From DATBAK01 sp036787815 (GTDB lineage Bacteria; Actinomycetota; Acidimicrobiia; IMCC26256; PALSA-610): DNA of 21,619 nt. Every line of letters starts with the position of its first letter. Position 1 is the stretch's first letter. The translations under genes and the position numbers were made by a program. The notes beneath the pieces are model-generated. The model ran no database searches and had not been told where the DNA came from. It worked only from the letters and a program-made list of their open reading frames with translations. The stretch is from the NCBI GenBank assembly GCA_036787815.1, contig DAIQOP010000028.1:1-21619 (forward strand). Reading direction: 5' to 3'. Shown piece after piece: positions 1-7,578 of the stretch.

Positions 1-1214
1 CCGTCGACCTCGACGAACGTGGCCGCGGTCTTGCCCTCGTCCTTGTAGTAGCCGATCGGCCCGTGGCCGCGGCGCGCGAGCCAGCCGGTCTCGCCGGGAG
101 CGACCGGGCGGTGGTCGTCGCCGACCACGGTCGTCGATGCCTGCATGTGGAACCGGGGTCCGGAGGCGGTGGTCTCGACGACACCGTTCGCACCGGTCTC
201 CGAAGCACCGAACGAGTCGAGCACGAGGACATGGGGCATGAGCTCGTGCATCTGCGTCTTGATCGTCGGCGAGAGGATCGCACCCCCCGAGACGATCGCG
301 AAGAGCGAGGTCGGCGCGGGAGCCGACGCCAGCGCGTCGACGAGCGGGCGCGCCATGGCGTCGCCGACCAGGCTGACGATGTTCACGCCTTCCGCCGCGA
401 CGAGGTTCCAGATCGCCTCGGGGTCGAAGCGGCGATCGGTCGACAGCACGAGGGTGCCGCCGCCGAAGAAGCAGTTGAACGCCGTCCACTGGGCGTTGCC
501 GTGCATGAGCGGCGCGAGCGCGAGCGTCACCGCCGGTGCGGGCGCCACGGAGCGCTCGATCGCGTCGGGCGTCTTGATGCCCTCGCCGCCGTAGTTGCCG
601 CCGCCCATCGCGCCGAAGAAGATGTCTTCGGCGCGCCAGATCACACCCTTCGGCATGCCGGTCGTGCCACCCGTGTAGAGGATGTAGTGGTCGTCGGGGG
701 AGCGGGGCCCGAAGTCGCGCCGCGACGACGCCGATGCGAGCGCGGTCTCGTAGTCGACCGCGGTGATCGCGTCGCCGGCGTCGGTACCGTCGGAGATGCG
801 TACGAGATGCTGGAGCTCGGTGAGCTCGGGCAGCACCGGCTCGATGCGGGGGCCGAACTGCTTCTCGAAGAACAGGGCGACCAGATCGGCGTTGTCGAAC
901 AGGTACCGCAGCTCCTCGACGACGTAGCGGTAGTTCACGTTGACGGGAACGAGTCGCGCCTTGAAGCAGCCGAGCATCACCTCGACCCACTCGGCACGGT
1001 TGTGCGCGTGGATCCCGACGTGCTGACTGGGAGTCGCGCCGGCGTCGAGGAGCCAGTGCGCACACGCGTTCGCGCGCTCGTCGAGCTGCGCGTAGGTGAG
1101 GCGCCGGTCTCCCGCAACCAAGGCGAGCCGGTCGGGAACCGTGTCGGCGACGCGCTCGAAGAGGTCGGCGAGGTTGAAGACGATCGGGTTCGGAGCCGGG
1201 GCGTTGGGAGACAT
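1..1214 (-). CDS. FadD19-like acyl-CoA synthetase (AMP-binding), 3' end outside window
   Basis: It would activate a fatty acid or steroid side-chain acid to its acyl-CoA through an acyl-adenylate. About 404 residues are visible, starting at ATG 1214 (MSPNAPAPNPIVFNLADLFE); the C-terminal lid domain lies beyond base 1. The P-loop-like AMP-binding motif YTGGTTGMPKGV is intact. It is followed by the acyl/adenylate-site stretches PLMHGNAQW, GDAMARPLVDAL and DSFGASETG, and by GYYKDEGKTAATF near the window edge. The order and wording of these blocks closely resemble what I recall of mycobacterial FadD19/FadD17, hence a steroid or branched-chain acid ligase is likely. Substrate is inference, since paralogues share these motifs. 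It is the only left-arm gene on the - strand and is divergent from the lipoprotein gene across about 65 bp. Confidence 0.93.
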   Translation of the reverse strand, partial: MSPNAPAPNPIVFNLADLFERVADTVPDRLALVAGDRRLTYAQLDERANACAHWLLDAGATPSQHVGIHAHNRAEWVEVMLGCFKARLVPVNVNYRYVVEELRYLFDNADLVALFFEKQFGPRIEPVLPELTELQHLVRISDGTDAGDAITAVDYETALASASSRRDFGPRSPDDHYILYTGGTTGMPKGVIWRAEDIFFGAMGGGNYGGEGIKTPDAIERSVAPAPAVTLALAPLMHGNAQWTAFNCFFGGGTLVLSTDRRFDPEAIWNLVAAEGVNIVSLVGDAMARPLVDALASAPAPTSLFAIVSGGAILSPTIKTQMHELMPHVLVLDSFGASETGANGVVETTASGPRFHMQASTTVVGDDHRPVAPGETGWLARRGHGPIGYYKDEGKTAATFVEVD

Positions 1215-1267
1215 GGGGCGCAGTGCAGCACGTCGCCTGGCGCACCGCCAACCGGACGTCACGCGAC

Positions 1268-1273
1268 TACCGT
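1268..1273 (+). promoter_or_regulatory. -10-like hexamer for leaderless lipoprotein transcript
   Basis: TACCGT ends 6 nt before the GTG at 1280, so a start 6-7 nt downstream would put the first transcribed base at or next to the start codon. No good -35 is visible. Confidence 0.45.
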
Positions 1274-1279
1274 CGCCGC

Positions 1280-1720
1280 GTGACGTCCGCCCCCTTGGCC
1301 GCTGCTGCGCGAGCCGGTTCCCGCCGGCCGGTCGCGCGTCGACGCGCGGTCCGCGCCGGTTCGGTGCTCGTCGGGCTCGCGGTGGCCGGCTCGCTCGTCG
1401 CCGGCGGGTGCGGCTCGCACCGGCAGGCGACCGGATTCTGCGCCGCCATCGAGCAGGGTCGGGCGGCCTTCGACTCGACCGACGAGGCGCACCTGACGGC
1501 GTCGCTCGCCGAGTTCGACCGCGTCGCCGCGAACGCGCCCGCGGCGATCGCCCCCGAGCTGAAGACCGTGAGCGCGTTCTTGCGCCTGCTGCTGCACGAC
1601 CCGAAGTCGGCGGCGACGGCGGCCGTGTTCGTGCGGTACTCCACGGCGGTCCGGCGGGTCGACCGGTACCTGCACGAGACCTGCGGGATCCACATCCCGC
1701 CGCAGGGCAAGTTCCTCTGA
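1280..1720 (+). CDS. Putative small lipoprotein of unknown function
   Basis: 146 residues from GTG 1280. The N-terminus has an Arg-rich n-region (RRPVARRR, about residues 15-22), a hydrophobic core (VLVGLAVAGSLVA) and a lipobox-like AGGC ending at Cys44, so it is probably exported and lipidated. The mature part is helical, with LRLLL near the middle and two further cysteines (one just after the lipobox and one near the C-terminus, HETCGIHIPP). I recognise no family. GTG 1280 is preferred over the upstream ATG at 1223 because it gives a normal signal peptide and sits 6 nt after a -10-like box. It ends 9 nt before the gamma-glutamyltransferase gene, which has its own Shine-Dalgarno, so the two are probably co-transcribed. 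Confidence 0.75.
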   Translation: MTSAPLAAAARAGSRRPVARRRAVRAGSVLVGLAVAGSLVAGGCGSHRQATGFCAAIEQGRAAFDSTDEAHLTASLAEFDRVAANAPAAIAPELKTVSAFLRLLLHDPKSAATAAVFVRYSTAVRRVDRYLHETCGIHIPPQGKFL

Positions 1721-1729
1721 AGGAGCGCG

Positions 1730-3322
1730 ATGAGAATCGAGGGCAAACGGTTCGCCCGGGGCGCGGTGGCCACCCCCCACTACCTCGCGAGCGCGGTGGG
1801 TCTCGGTGTGCTCGCCGACGGCGGCAACGCGGTCGACGCGATCGTGGCCGCGAACCTCGCGTTGGGTGTCGTGGCGCCGTACTTCTGTGGGTACGGAGGC
1901 GACCTCTTCGCGATCGTGCACGACGGTCGGAGCACCGATGCGGTTCCGGTCGGGTTCCGGTCGGCGGGTCGTGCTCCCGCGGGCGCGTCGGCCGACGCGG
2001 TGCGCGCGGCGTGCGGCTCGGAGACGATGCCCGTCGTCGGCGCGCACACGGTCACCGTTCCCGGAGCGGTGCGCGGCTGGTTCGATCTCCTCGAGCGATT
2101 CGGTACCCGCACGTTCGCCCAGCTGTGCGCGCCCGCGCTGCGCTACGCGTTCGAGGGGTTCCCGCTCACTCGCCGCGGCGCCGGCACGTTCGCGGCCTGT
2201 CGGGTGATGTACGACTACTACGGCCGTGAGCCGCGATTCTCCGGCACGTTCGACGCGCTGCAGACCGCGTACCGCGGTGCGGTCGAAGGTGCGCGCTTCT
2301 GCCAACCGGGCCTCGCCCGCACGATCGCCGCGCTGCGCGACGACGGTCCCGGCGCGTACTACGGCGGCCCCATCGGCGCGGCGATCGCCGAGACCCTGCA
2401 ACGCCACGGCGGTCTCATGACCGCGGGCGACATCGCCGCGCACGAGAGCGCGTGGGTCGATCCGTTGCACGTCGGCTTCCGCGGCGCCGAGGTGTACGAG
2501 CTGCCGCCGCCGACGCAGGGCGTGACCGCGCTCGAGGCGTTGCGGATCCTCGACGGCTACGACCTGCCCAACGACGGCGCCGATCTCCAGCACGTGATGA
2601 TCGAAGCGGTCAAGCTCGCGCTCGCCGACCGCGACGCGTACGTGACCGACCCCGCCGCCATGGCGATCGACGCGTCGGCGCTCCTCACCGACGACTGGGT
2701 CGCGGGCCGGCGCGCCGCGATCGACCCGAATCGTGCGGCCACGTTCGCACGTCGGCCCGGGCCCGACGGTGGGACCGCGTACCTCTGCGCCTCCGACTCC
2801 GACGGCCTCCTGGTGAGCCTCATCCAGTCGAACTTCACCGCGATCGGCTCCGGCGTGCACGTGGCCGACTGGGGCATCAATCTCCAGAACCGGGGCGCGT
2901 CGTTCTCGCTCGACGCCGCGCACGTCAACGTGGTGGCTCCGGGGAAGCTCCCCATGCACACGCTCGTGCCGACGCTCTCGCTGCGCGACGGCAAGCCGTG
3001 GCTCGTGTTCGGGAGCATGGGCGGTCACGGTCAGACGCAGACGCACGTGCAGGTGCTCACCCGGATCGTCGTCGACGGCGCCGATCCGCAGGCGGCGATC
3101 AGCGCGCCCCGTTGGCAGTTCGACCCCGACACGCGCCGCGTCGCGATCGAACCACGATTCCCCTCGGCCTGGCTCGACGACCTTGCCCGGCGCGGTCACG
3201 ACATCCTCCCGGTCCGCGACTACGACGACACGATGGGCCACGCCCACGCCATCCAGCTGACGCCGTCCGGGTACCTCGCGGCCACCGACCCCCGAGCGGA
3301 AGGCGCCGTGCTCGGGATCTGA
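1730..3322 (+). CDS. Gamma-glutamyltransferase-family Ntn hydrolase, cytosolic (YwrD-like)
   Basis: 530 residues. Members of this family self-cleave at a Thr and then hydrolyse or transfer gamma-glutamyl groups, or act as acylases. The large-subunit hallmark GLGVLADGGNAVDAIVAANL (about residues 24-43) is present. The predicted cleavage Thr is Thr349 in GGTAYLCASDSDG, giving parts of roughly 348 and 182 residues. The small-subunit signatures PMHTLVPTLSL and GSMGGHGQTQTHVQ are intact. No signal peptide is visible (MRIEGKRFARGAVATPHY), unlike periplasmic or secreted GGT, so a cytosolic YwrD-type enzyme is more likely. An AAGGAG Shine-Dalgarno lies just upstream of ATG 1730. The substrate cannot be read from sequence; glutathione is only one possibility. 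Confidence 0.93.
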   Translation: MRIEGKRFARGAVATPHYLASAVGLGVLADGGNAVDAIVAANLALGVVAPYFCGYGGDLFAIVHDGRSTDAVPVGFRSAGRAPAGASADAVRAACGSETMPVVGAHTVTVPGAVRGWFDLLERFGTRTFAQLCAPALRYAFEGFPLTRRGAGTFAACRVMYDYYGREPRFSGTFDALQTAYRGAVEGARFCQPGLARTIAALRDDGPGAYYGGPIGAAIAETLQRHGGLMTAGDIAAHESAWVDPLHVGFRGAEVYELPPPTQGVTALEALRILDGYDLPNDGADLQHVMIEAVKLALADRDAYVTDPAAMAIDASALLTDDWVAGRRAAIDPNRAATFARRPGPDGGTAYLCASDSDGLLVSLIQSNFTAIGSGVHVADWGINLQNRGASFSLDAAHVNVVAPGKLPMHTLVPTLSLRDGKPWLVFGSMGGHGQTQTHVQVLTRIVVDGADPQAAISAPRWQFDPDTRRVAIEPRFPSAWLDDLARRGHDILPVRDYDDTMGHAHAIQLTPSGYLAATDPRAEGAVLGI

Positions 3323-3358
3323 GCGGGCAGAGCGCGCATTTCGACCAGGGTGGTCACG

Positions 3359-3364
3359 TACGCT
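3359..3364 (+). promoter_or_regulatory. -10-like hexamer for leaderless pgsA transcript
   Basis: TACGCT ends 6 nt before ATG 3371, which supports ATG 3371 over the in-frame GTG at 3350 that lies upstream of this box. Confidence 0.45.
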
Positions 3365-3370
3365 GCCCGT

Positions 3371-3994
3371 ATGGACGATTCCGTGCCCGCCGCGATCGGG
3401 TCGAGAAGGATCCTCACCATCCCGAACGTGATCACCGTCGCCCGGCTGATCTCCATCCCGGTGTTCCTCTGGCTGCTCCTCGCGACCGACCACCACGCCG
3501 TCGCGGCCTGGCTCCTCGCCGGGCTCGGTGCGACCGACTGGGTCGACGGCTACCTCGCCCGCAAGCTCGATCAGGGGAGTGAGCTGGGAAAGATCCTCGA
3601 CCCGACCGCCGATCGGTTGCTGCTCCTCGCCGCGACCGTGGGCATCGTCGCGGTGGGGGTGCCCGTGCTCGTCACCGCGTTCGCCGTCGTGGTGCTCGCC
3701 CGCGAGGCGTTGGTCGCGCTGGCCACGCTGGCGCTCGCGGTCGCCGGGGCGAGACGCATCGACGTCTTGTGGGTGGGCAAGGCCGGGACGCTCGCGGTGA
3801 TGTTCTCGCTGCCGATGCTGCTGCTCGCGGCCCACGTGGGCGGCGGGTGGCACTGGGTGCTGCTCATCGGTGGATGGGGCTTCGGGGTGCCGGGCATCGC
3901 GCTGGGGTACGTCGCGGCCGCGAGGTACCTGCCGGCCGCACGCGTCGCGCTCCGGGAGGGCCGTGAGGCCAGAGTCGCAAAGGTCGTCACATGA
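3371..3994 (+). CDS. pgsA: CDP-alcohol phosphatidyltransferase (PgsA-like)
   Basis: 207 residues. It transfers a phosphatidyl group from CDP-diacylglycerol to an alcohol, probably glycerol-3-phosphate, in the cytoplasmic membrane. The family motif DG-x2-AR-x8-G-x3-D-x3-D is complete: DGYLAR, then G and D in ELGKILD, then PTAD. The N-terminal TIPNVITVARLISIPVFLWL is typical of PgsA, and about five to six hydrophobic segments follow. In Mycobacterium tuberculosis pgsA2 lies just before the gcvH-garA-ftsR cluster, as here. Inositol-phosphate or another alcohol acceptor cannot be excluded from sequence. Start at ATG 3371 is chosen for the -10-like box 6 nt upstream. The stop overlaps a mini-ORF that leads to the next gene. 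Confidence 0.9.
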   Translation: MDDSVPAAIGSRRILTIPNVITVARLISIPVFLWLLLATDHHAVAAWLLAGLGATDWVDGYLARKLDQGSELGKILDPTADRLLLLAATVGIVAVGVPVLVTAFAVVVLAREALVALATLALAVAGARRIDVLWVGKAGTLAVMFSLPMLLLAAHVGGGWHWVLLIGGWGFGVPGIALGYVAAARYLPAARVALREGREARVAKVVT

Positions 3995-4023
3995 ACCGAT
4001 TCGATCAGAGGGCAGACCGATGA
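3991..4023 (+). other. Ten-codon mini-ORF bridging pgsA and the nucleotidyltransferase gene
   Basis: ATG 3991 overlaps the pgsA stop (ATGA, 3991-3994). It reads MNRFDQRADR and stops at TGA 4021-4023, which overlaps the next gene's ATG 4020 (ATGA, 4020-4023). This geometry would let a terminating ribosome restart twice. Whether it is translated is inference; an AGAGGG Shine-Dalgarno-like stretch inside it could also serve the downstream gene directly. Confidence 0.35.
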
Positions 4024-6512
4024 AGGCAGTCATCCTCGCGGGCGGCGAAGGCACCCGGCTCCGACCCCTCACGAGCAACCAACCCAAGCCGATGCTGCCC
4101 ATCGCGAACGTGCCGATGATGCGCCACGTCGTGCGGCTGCTCACCAAGCACGGGTTCGACGACATCGTCGTGACGGTCGCGTTCCTCGCCAACCAGATCC
4201 GCAACTACTTCGGCGACGGTGCCGAGTTCGGTGTGCGGATGCGCTACGCCACCGAAGACTCGCCGCTCGGCACCGCCGGTTCCGTGCGCAACGCGATGGA
4301 CGAGCTCGACGAGCCGTTCCTCGTCATCGCCGGCGACGTCATCACCGACATCGATCTCACCGCGGTCGTGAAGGCTCACACCGACCGCGCGGCGTTCGCC
4401 TCGATCGCGTTGAAGCGGGTGAACAACCCCGTCGACTTCGGCATCGTGATCACCCGTGACGACAGCACCATCGAACGGTTCCTCGAGAAGCCGACATGGG
4501 GCCAGGTGTTCTCCGACACGATCAACACCGGCATCTACGTGCTCGAGCCCGGCGTGTTCGATTTCATCCCCGCCGGCGAGAGCGTCGACTTCTCGGGCGA
4601 CGTGTTCCCCGCGGTGCTCGAACGCGGTCTGCCGTTGCTCGGCTCGATCGTCGAGGGCTACTGGGAAGACGTCGGCACGCTCGAGGCGTACCGCTCGGCC
4701 CACGAAGACGTGCTCTCCGAACGCGTCGACCTCGACATCCCCGGGTTCAAGCTCCGGGACGGCGTGTGGGCGGGAGAGGGGTCCGACATCTCGCCCGACG
4801 CGCGGGTCGAAGGCCCGGTGCTCGTCGGCGATAACACGCGCGTGGAAGCCGGTGCCGAGCTGCGGCCGTTCACGGTGCTCGGGTCCGACGTCGTCGTGAA
4901 GTCGAACGCGAGCATCGAACGCACCGTGGTGCACGACCACGTCTACGTCGGGAGCTCCGCGCGTTTGCGTGGAGCGGTCGTCGGGCGGGCCAGCGACCTG
5001 CGGCGCAACGTGCACCTCGACGAGGGCGTCGTGATCGGCAACGACTGCTTCATCGGAGACGGAGCGTCGGTGAACCCGCAGGTGAAGATCTACCCGTTCA
5101 AGAGCGTCGAGGCCGGGGCCGCGGTCACGTCGTCGATCGTCTGGGAGACGCGCGGCGCGCGCACCCTCTTCGGGCGCCGGGGCGTGCGCGGTCTGGCCAA
5201 CGTCGACATCACCTCGGAGGTCGCCGTCCGGCTCGCGCTGGCCTACGGCACGTCGCTGCCGAAGGGCGCGGTCGTCACCACGAGCCGCGACACGAGTCGT
5301 ACGGCCCGGGCGCTCAAGCGGGCGATCATGGCGGGGCTCAACCTCTCGGGCATCAACGTGATGGACCTCGAGCTCGCGACCGTGCCGCTCACGCGCTTCC
5401 AGGTGCGCACCGAGCGTGCGCAGGGCGGCATGACCGTCCGGCTGGCTTCGGGCGATCCCGACTCGGTCGAGATCCGGTTCTTCGACTCGCACGGCGCCGA
5501 CATCGACGAAGGCACGCAGCGCAAGATCGAGCGGCTGCTCTACCGGGAAGACTTCCGCCGCGCGTTCGCGGGCGACATCGGCGAGATCGTGTTCCCGCCG
5601 CGTGCGATGGAGTACTACACCGCGGCACTGACCGGCAGCGTCAACATCGATGCCATCGCGGCGCGAAAGTTCAAGGTCGTGCTCGACTACTCGTTCGGTG
5701 CCGCGGCTTCGGTGATGCCCAACGTGCTCGCCAAGATCGGTGCCGAGGTGCTCTCGGTGAACCCGTACGCGAGCACCGCGTACGCGGCCCAGGCGGAGGA
5801 GGAGCACGAGCTCCGGGTCGAGCGACTGGGCAACCTCGTGCGATCGTCGGGCAGCGACCTGGGTGTGGTCTTCGATGCCGACGGCGAGACGGCCACCTTC
5901 ATCGACGACCGCGGCGAGCCGCTCACCGCCGATCGTGCCCTCCTCGTGCTCGTCACCCTCGTGTGCCGCTCGCGACTGGGCGCGCAGCTCGCGTTGCCGG
6001 TATCGGTGAGCCGTGAAGCCGAGCGCATCGCCGAGAGGCACGGCGCCACGATCACTTGGACGAAGCTCTCCGCCGCGCACCTCATGGAGGTCGCGGGCGC
6101 GGGTGGCATCGACTTCGCGGCGTCACAGGAGGGTGGGTTCATCTGGCCCGACGTGATCCCGGCCTACGACGCCGTCGCGACGCTGCTGCACCTGCTCGAC
6201 CTGCTCGTCGGCGCGGGCGTGAAGCTCTCGGAGATCAGCGCGCAGATCCCGCCGAGCTTCGTCGCGCACGAGGAGGTCCCCACGCCCTGGGACACGAAGG
6301 GTGCGGTGATGCGCGAGATCGTCGAGCGCTCGAACGACGAGGAGCTGGTCCTCGTCGACGGGGTCAAGATCATCCGGCCCGAGGGCTGGGTGCTCGTGCT
6401 TCCCGATCCCGAGCTGCCGAGCACGCACGTGTGGGCCGAGGGCGACACCGAGCGGGAGGCCCGCCGGCTCGTCGCGGTGCAGGCCGGGCGCATCGCCGAG
6501 ATCGCGAGGTAG
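4020..6512 (+). CDS. Mannose-1-phosphate guanylyltransferase-like / phosphomannomutase-like fusion
   Basis: 830 residues in three parts. Residues 1-240 are a nucleotidyltransferase: AGGEGTRLRPLT at 7-18, KPMLPIANVPM, and AGDVITDID at 104-112 for metal and sugar-phosphate binding. Residues about 255-375 are hexapeptide repeats of a left-handed beta-helix. Residues about 380-830 have the phosphomannomutase/phosphoglucomutase fold (TSRDTSRTARALKRAIMAG). It would make GDP-mannose or another NDP-sugar for glycolipid or wall synthesis. The mutase part looks degenerate: TASHNP has become LASGDP (Ser477 kept), DGDxDR has become DADGET (619-624), and the C-terminal R-x-SGTEP phosphate loop is replaced by LPDPELPS. 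The architecture is a known bacterial and plastid type. Nucleotide and sugar specificity are not readable. ATG 4020 is chosen for its Shine-Dalgarno and ATGA overlap. Confidence 0.9.
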   Translation: MKAVILAGGEGTRLRPLTSNQPKPMLPIANVPMMRHVVRLLTKHGFDDIVVTVAFLANQIRNYFGDGAEFGVRMRYATEDSPLGTAGSVRNAMDELDEPFLVIAGDVITDIDLTAVVKAHTDRAAFASIALKRVNNPVDFGIVITRDDSTIERFLEKPTWGQVFSDTINTGIYVLEPGVFDFIPAGESVDFSGDVFPAVLERGLPLLGSIVEGYWEDVGTLEAYRSAHEDVLSERVDLDIPGFKLRDGVWAGEGSDISPDARVEGPVLVGDNTRVEAGAELRPFTVLGSDVVVKSNASIERTVVHDHVYVGSSARLRGAVVGRASDLRRNVHLDEGVVIGNDCFIGDGASVNPQVKIYPFKSVEAGAAVTSSIVWETRGARTLFGRRGVRGLANVDITSEVAVRLALAYGTSLPKGAVVTTSRDTSRTARALKRAIMAGLNLSGINVMDLELATVPLTRFQVRTERAQGGMTVRLASGDPDSVEIRFFDSHGADIDEGTQRKIERLLYREDFRRAFAGDIGEIVFPPRAMEYYTAALTGSVNIDAIAARKFKVVLDYSFGAAASVMPNVLAKIGAEVLSVNPYASTAYAAQAEEEHELRVERLGNLVRSSGSDLGVVFDADGETATFIDDRGEPLTADRALLVLVTLVCRSRLGAQLALPVSVSREAERIAERHGATITWTKLSAAHLMEVAGAGGIDFAASQEGGFIWPDVIPAYDAVATLLHLLDLLVGAGVKLSEISAQIPPSFVAHEEVPTPWDTKGAVMREIVERSNDEELVLVDGVKIIRPEGWVLVLPDPELPSTHVWAEGDTEREARRLVAVQAGRIAEIAR

Positions 6513-6537
6513 TTCCGGGTCGGGCTCGCAAGCTCGT

Positions 6538-6563
6538 CCTTCCTGACGCGGGATGGGAAGGAG
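6538..6563 (+). terminator. Weak stem-loop after the fusion gene
   Basis: TCCTTCC (6538-6544) and GGAAGGA (6557-6563) form a 7-bp stem with a 12-nt loop, 25 nt after the stop. There is no T-tract. A GCTCGC/TTCGCTCGC-rich stretch follows at about 6568-6598. Confidence 0.25.
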
Positions 6564-6610
6564 CTCGGTCGCTCGCTCGCTTCGCTCGCCGCTCGTGGCG
6601 GCGGCGCGAC

Positions 6611-6616
6611 TATCGT
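6611..6616 (+). promoter_or_regulatory. -10-like hexamer upstream of gcvH
   Basis: TATCGT ends 8 nt before ATG 6625, so transcription would begin at or within about two bases of the start codon. Confidence 0.45.
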
Positions 6617-6624
6617 CCGCCGCC

Positions 6625-7005
6625 ATGGACTTCCCAGAGGATCTGCGGTACAGCGCGGAGCACGAATGGGTGCGGGTCGACGGCGCGCACGCCGTGGTCG
6701 GCATCACCGACTTCGCCCAGGACACCCTCGGCGACATCGTCTACGTGCAACTTCCCGACGTCGGCACGGCGCTCACCCGCAACGCGACCTGCTCGGAGGT
6801 CGAGTCGACCAAGTCGGTGTCCGACATCTACGCGCCGGTGGCGGGCAGCGTGGTCGAGGTGAACGAGGCCCTGGCGACCACGCCCGAGCTGGTCAACTCC
6901 GATCCCTACGGCGAGGGGTGGATCTTCAAGGTCGAGGTCGCCGATCCGGCCGACCTCGACGCGCTGATGGACGCGGCCGCGTACCGCGCGCTCGTCGCCT
7001 CCTGA
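6625..7005 (+). CDS. gcvH: Glycine cleavage system H protein
   Basis: 126 residues, the usual GcvH length. It carries the aminomethyl group on a lipoyl arm between the P, T and L proteins of the cytosolic glycine cleavage system. The lipoylation motif is EVESTKSVSDIYAP, with acceptor Lys63. The start LRYSAEHEWVRVDG and the GYGEGW-like DPYGEGWIFKV are also typical. ATG 6625 is preferred over upstream in-frame GTGs because the conserved N-terminus begins here and a -10-like box lies between. gcvT is 3.6 kb downstream. No P-protein gene is in the window, and I saw no glycine riboswitch upstream. Confidence 0.97.
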   Translation: MDFPEDLRYSAEHEWVRVDGAHAVVGITDFAQDTLGDIVYVQLPDVGTALTRNATCSEVESTKSVSDIYAPVAGSVVEVNEALATTPELVNSDPYGEGWIFKVEVADPADLDALMDAAAYRALVAS

Positions 7006-7062
7006 CCCTCGACCAGGAGCGACGCGGGGTCTCGACCTGTATCTCGACCTGAGGTGGAGGTT

Positions 7063-7080
7063 CCGGGCCCCGTTGCCCGG
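7063..7080 (+). terminator. Hairpin between gcvH and the FHA gene
   Basis: CCGGGC (7063-7068) and GCCCGG (7075-7080) form a 6-bp perfect stem with a 6-nt loop. There is no T-run, so terminator function is uncertain. Confidence 0.35.
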
Positions 7081-7095
7081 CCGCGTGTGCGTCAG

Positions 7096-7101
7096 TAGCC
7101 T
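7096..7101 (+). promoter_or_regulatory. -10-like hexamer for leaderless FHA-protein transcript
   Basis: TAGCCT ends 6 nt before GTG 7108, the same spacing seen at several other genes here. Confidence 0.45.
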
Positions 7102-7107
7102 CGCGTC

Positions 7108-7578
7108 GTGATCTGTGGCCGCTGTGGACATCCGAACCCCGACGGGGCGAACTACTGCTCGTCGTGCGGGGCAGCGATCGTCCCGGCCGAGGAGACCACC
7201 CTCACCCTCAGCGCGGTCGAGGCGGCCGACGTCGAGGAAGACCTGGCGAAGTACCTCGAGGAGCTGGCTCCGGGCGTCGGGTTGCTGGTCCTCCGGCAAG
7301 GCACCGTCGCCGGGAGCTCCTACCGGCTCGAGGCACCGGTCACGACGGCCGGTCGCCATCCCGACTCCGACATCTTCCTGGACGACATCACGGTGTCGCG
7401 CCGCCACGCCATCATCGAGCGGGATGCGGACGGGTTCAAGGTCCGCGACGCGGGTTCGCTCAACGGCACCTACGTGAACCGCGAGCGGGTCGACGAGGCG
7501 CGGCTGCGCACCGGTGACGAGCTCCAGATCGGCCGCTTTCGCCTGAGCTTCGTCGTCGGCGAGGCGCGGGAGCCGTGA
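7108..7578 (+). CDS. garA: GarA/OdhI-like FHA protein with N-terminal zinc ribbon
   Basis: 156 residues from GTG 7108. Residues 3-20 form a zinc ribbon (CGRC, ten residues, CSSC). EETT follows at 28-31, matching the ETT phospho-acceptor motif of mycobacterial GarA and corynebacterial OdhI, and an FHA domain occupies about 58-150: GRHPDSD (82-88), SRRH (97-100), NGTYVNRE (119-126). In relatives the phosphorylated threonine binds the protein's own FHA domain and switches inhibition of 2-oxoglutarate dehydrogenase and glutamate enzymes. The order gcvH, this gene, ftsR is the same as in M. tuberculosis Rv1826-Rv1828. The GarA/OdhI proteins I recall lack an N-terminal zinc ribbon. Orthology is strong; the role of the ribbon is unknown. 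The stop overlaps the ftsR ATG by one base. Confidence 0.9.
   Translation: MICGRCGHPNPDGANYCSSCGAAIVPAEETTLTLSAVEAADVEEDLAKYLEELAPGVGLLVLRQGTVAGSSYRLEAPVTTAGRHPDSDIFLDDITVSRRHAIIERDADGFKVRDAGSLNGTYVNRERVDEARLRTGDELQIGRFRLSFVVGEAREP

Noticed and set aside
1259..4204. 981-codon open frame on the - strand
   Set aside because: Arg/His/Asp-rich shadow opposite the lipoprotein, GGT and pgsA genes, all of which have clear family motifs on the + strand.
4005..6080. 691-codon - strand frame opposite the nucleotidyltransferase fusion
   Set aside because: Low-complexity composition with no motif; the + strand frame is a full-length recognised enzyme.
6568..6598. GCTCGCTCGCTTCGCTCGC direct-repeat stretch before gcvH as a regulatory array or CRISPR
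   Set aside because: Only a few imperfect 5-6-bp units in GC-rich DNA, with no spacer structure.
6513..6624. Glycine riboswitch upstream of gcvH
   Set aside because: The gap is short and lacks the tandem aptamer layout; a -10-like box 8 nt before the start predicts no leader.
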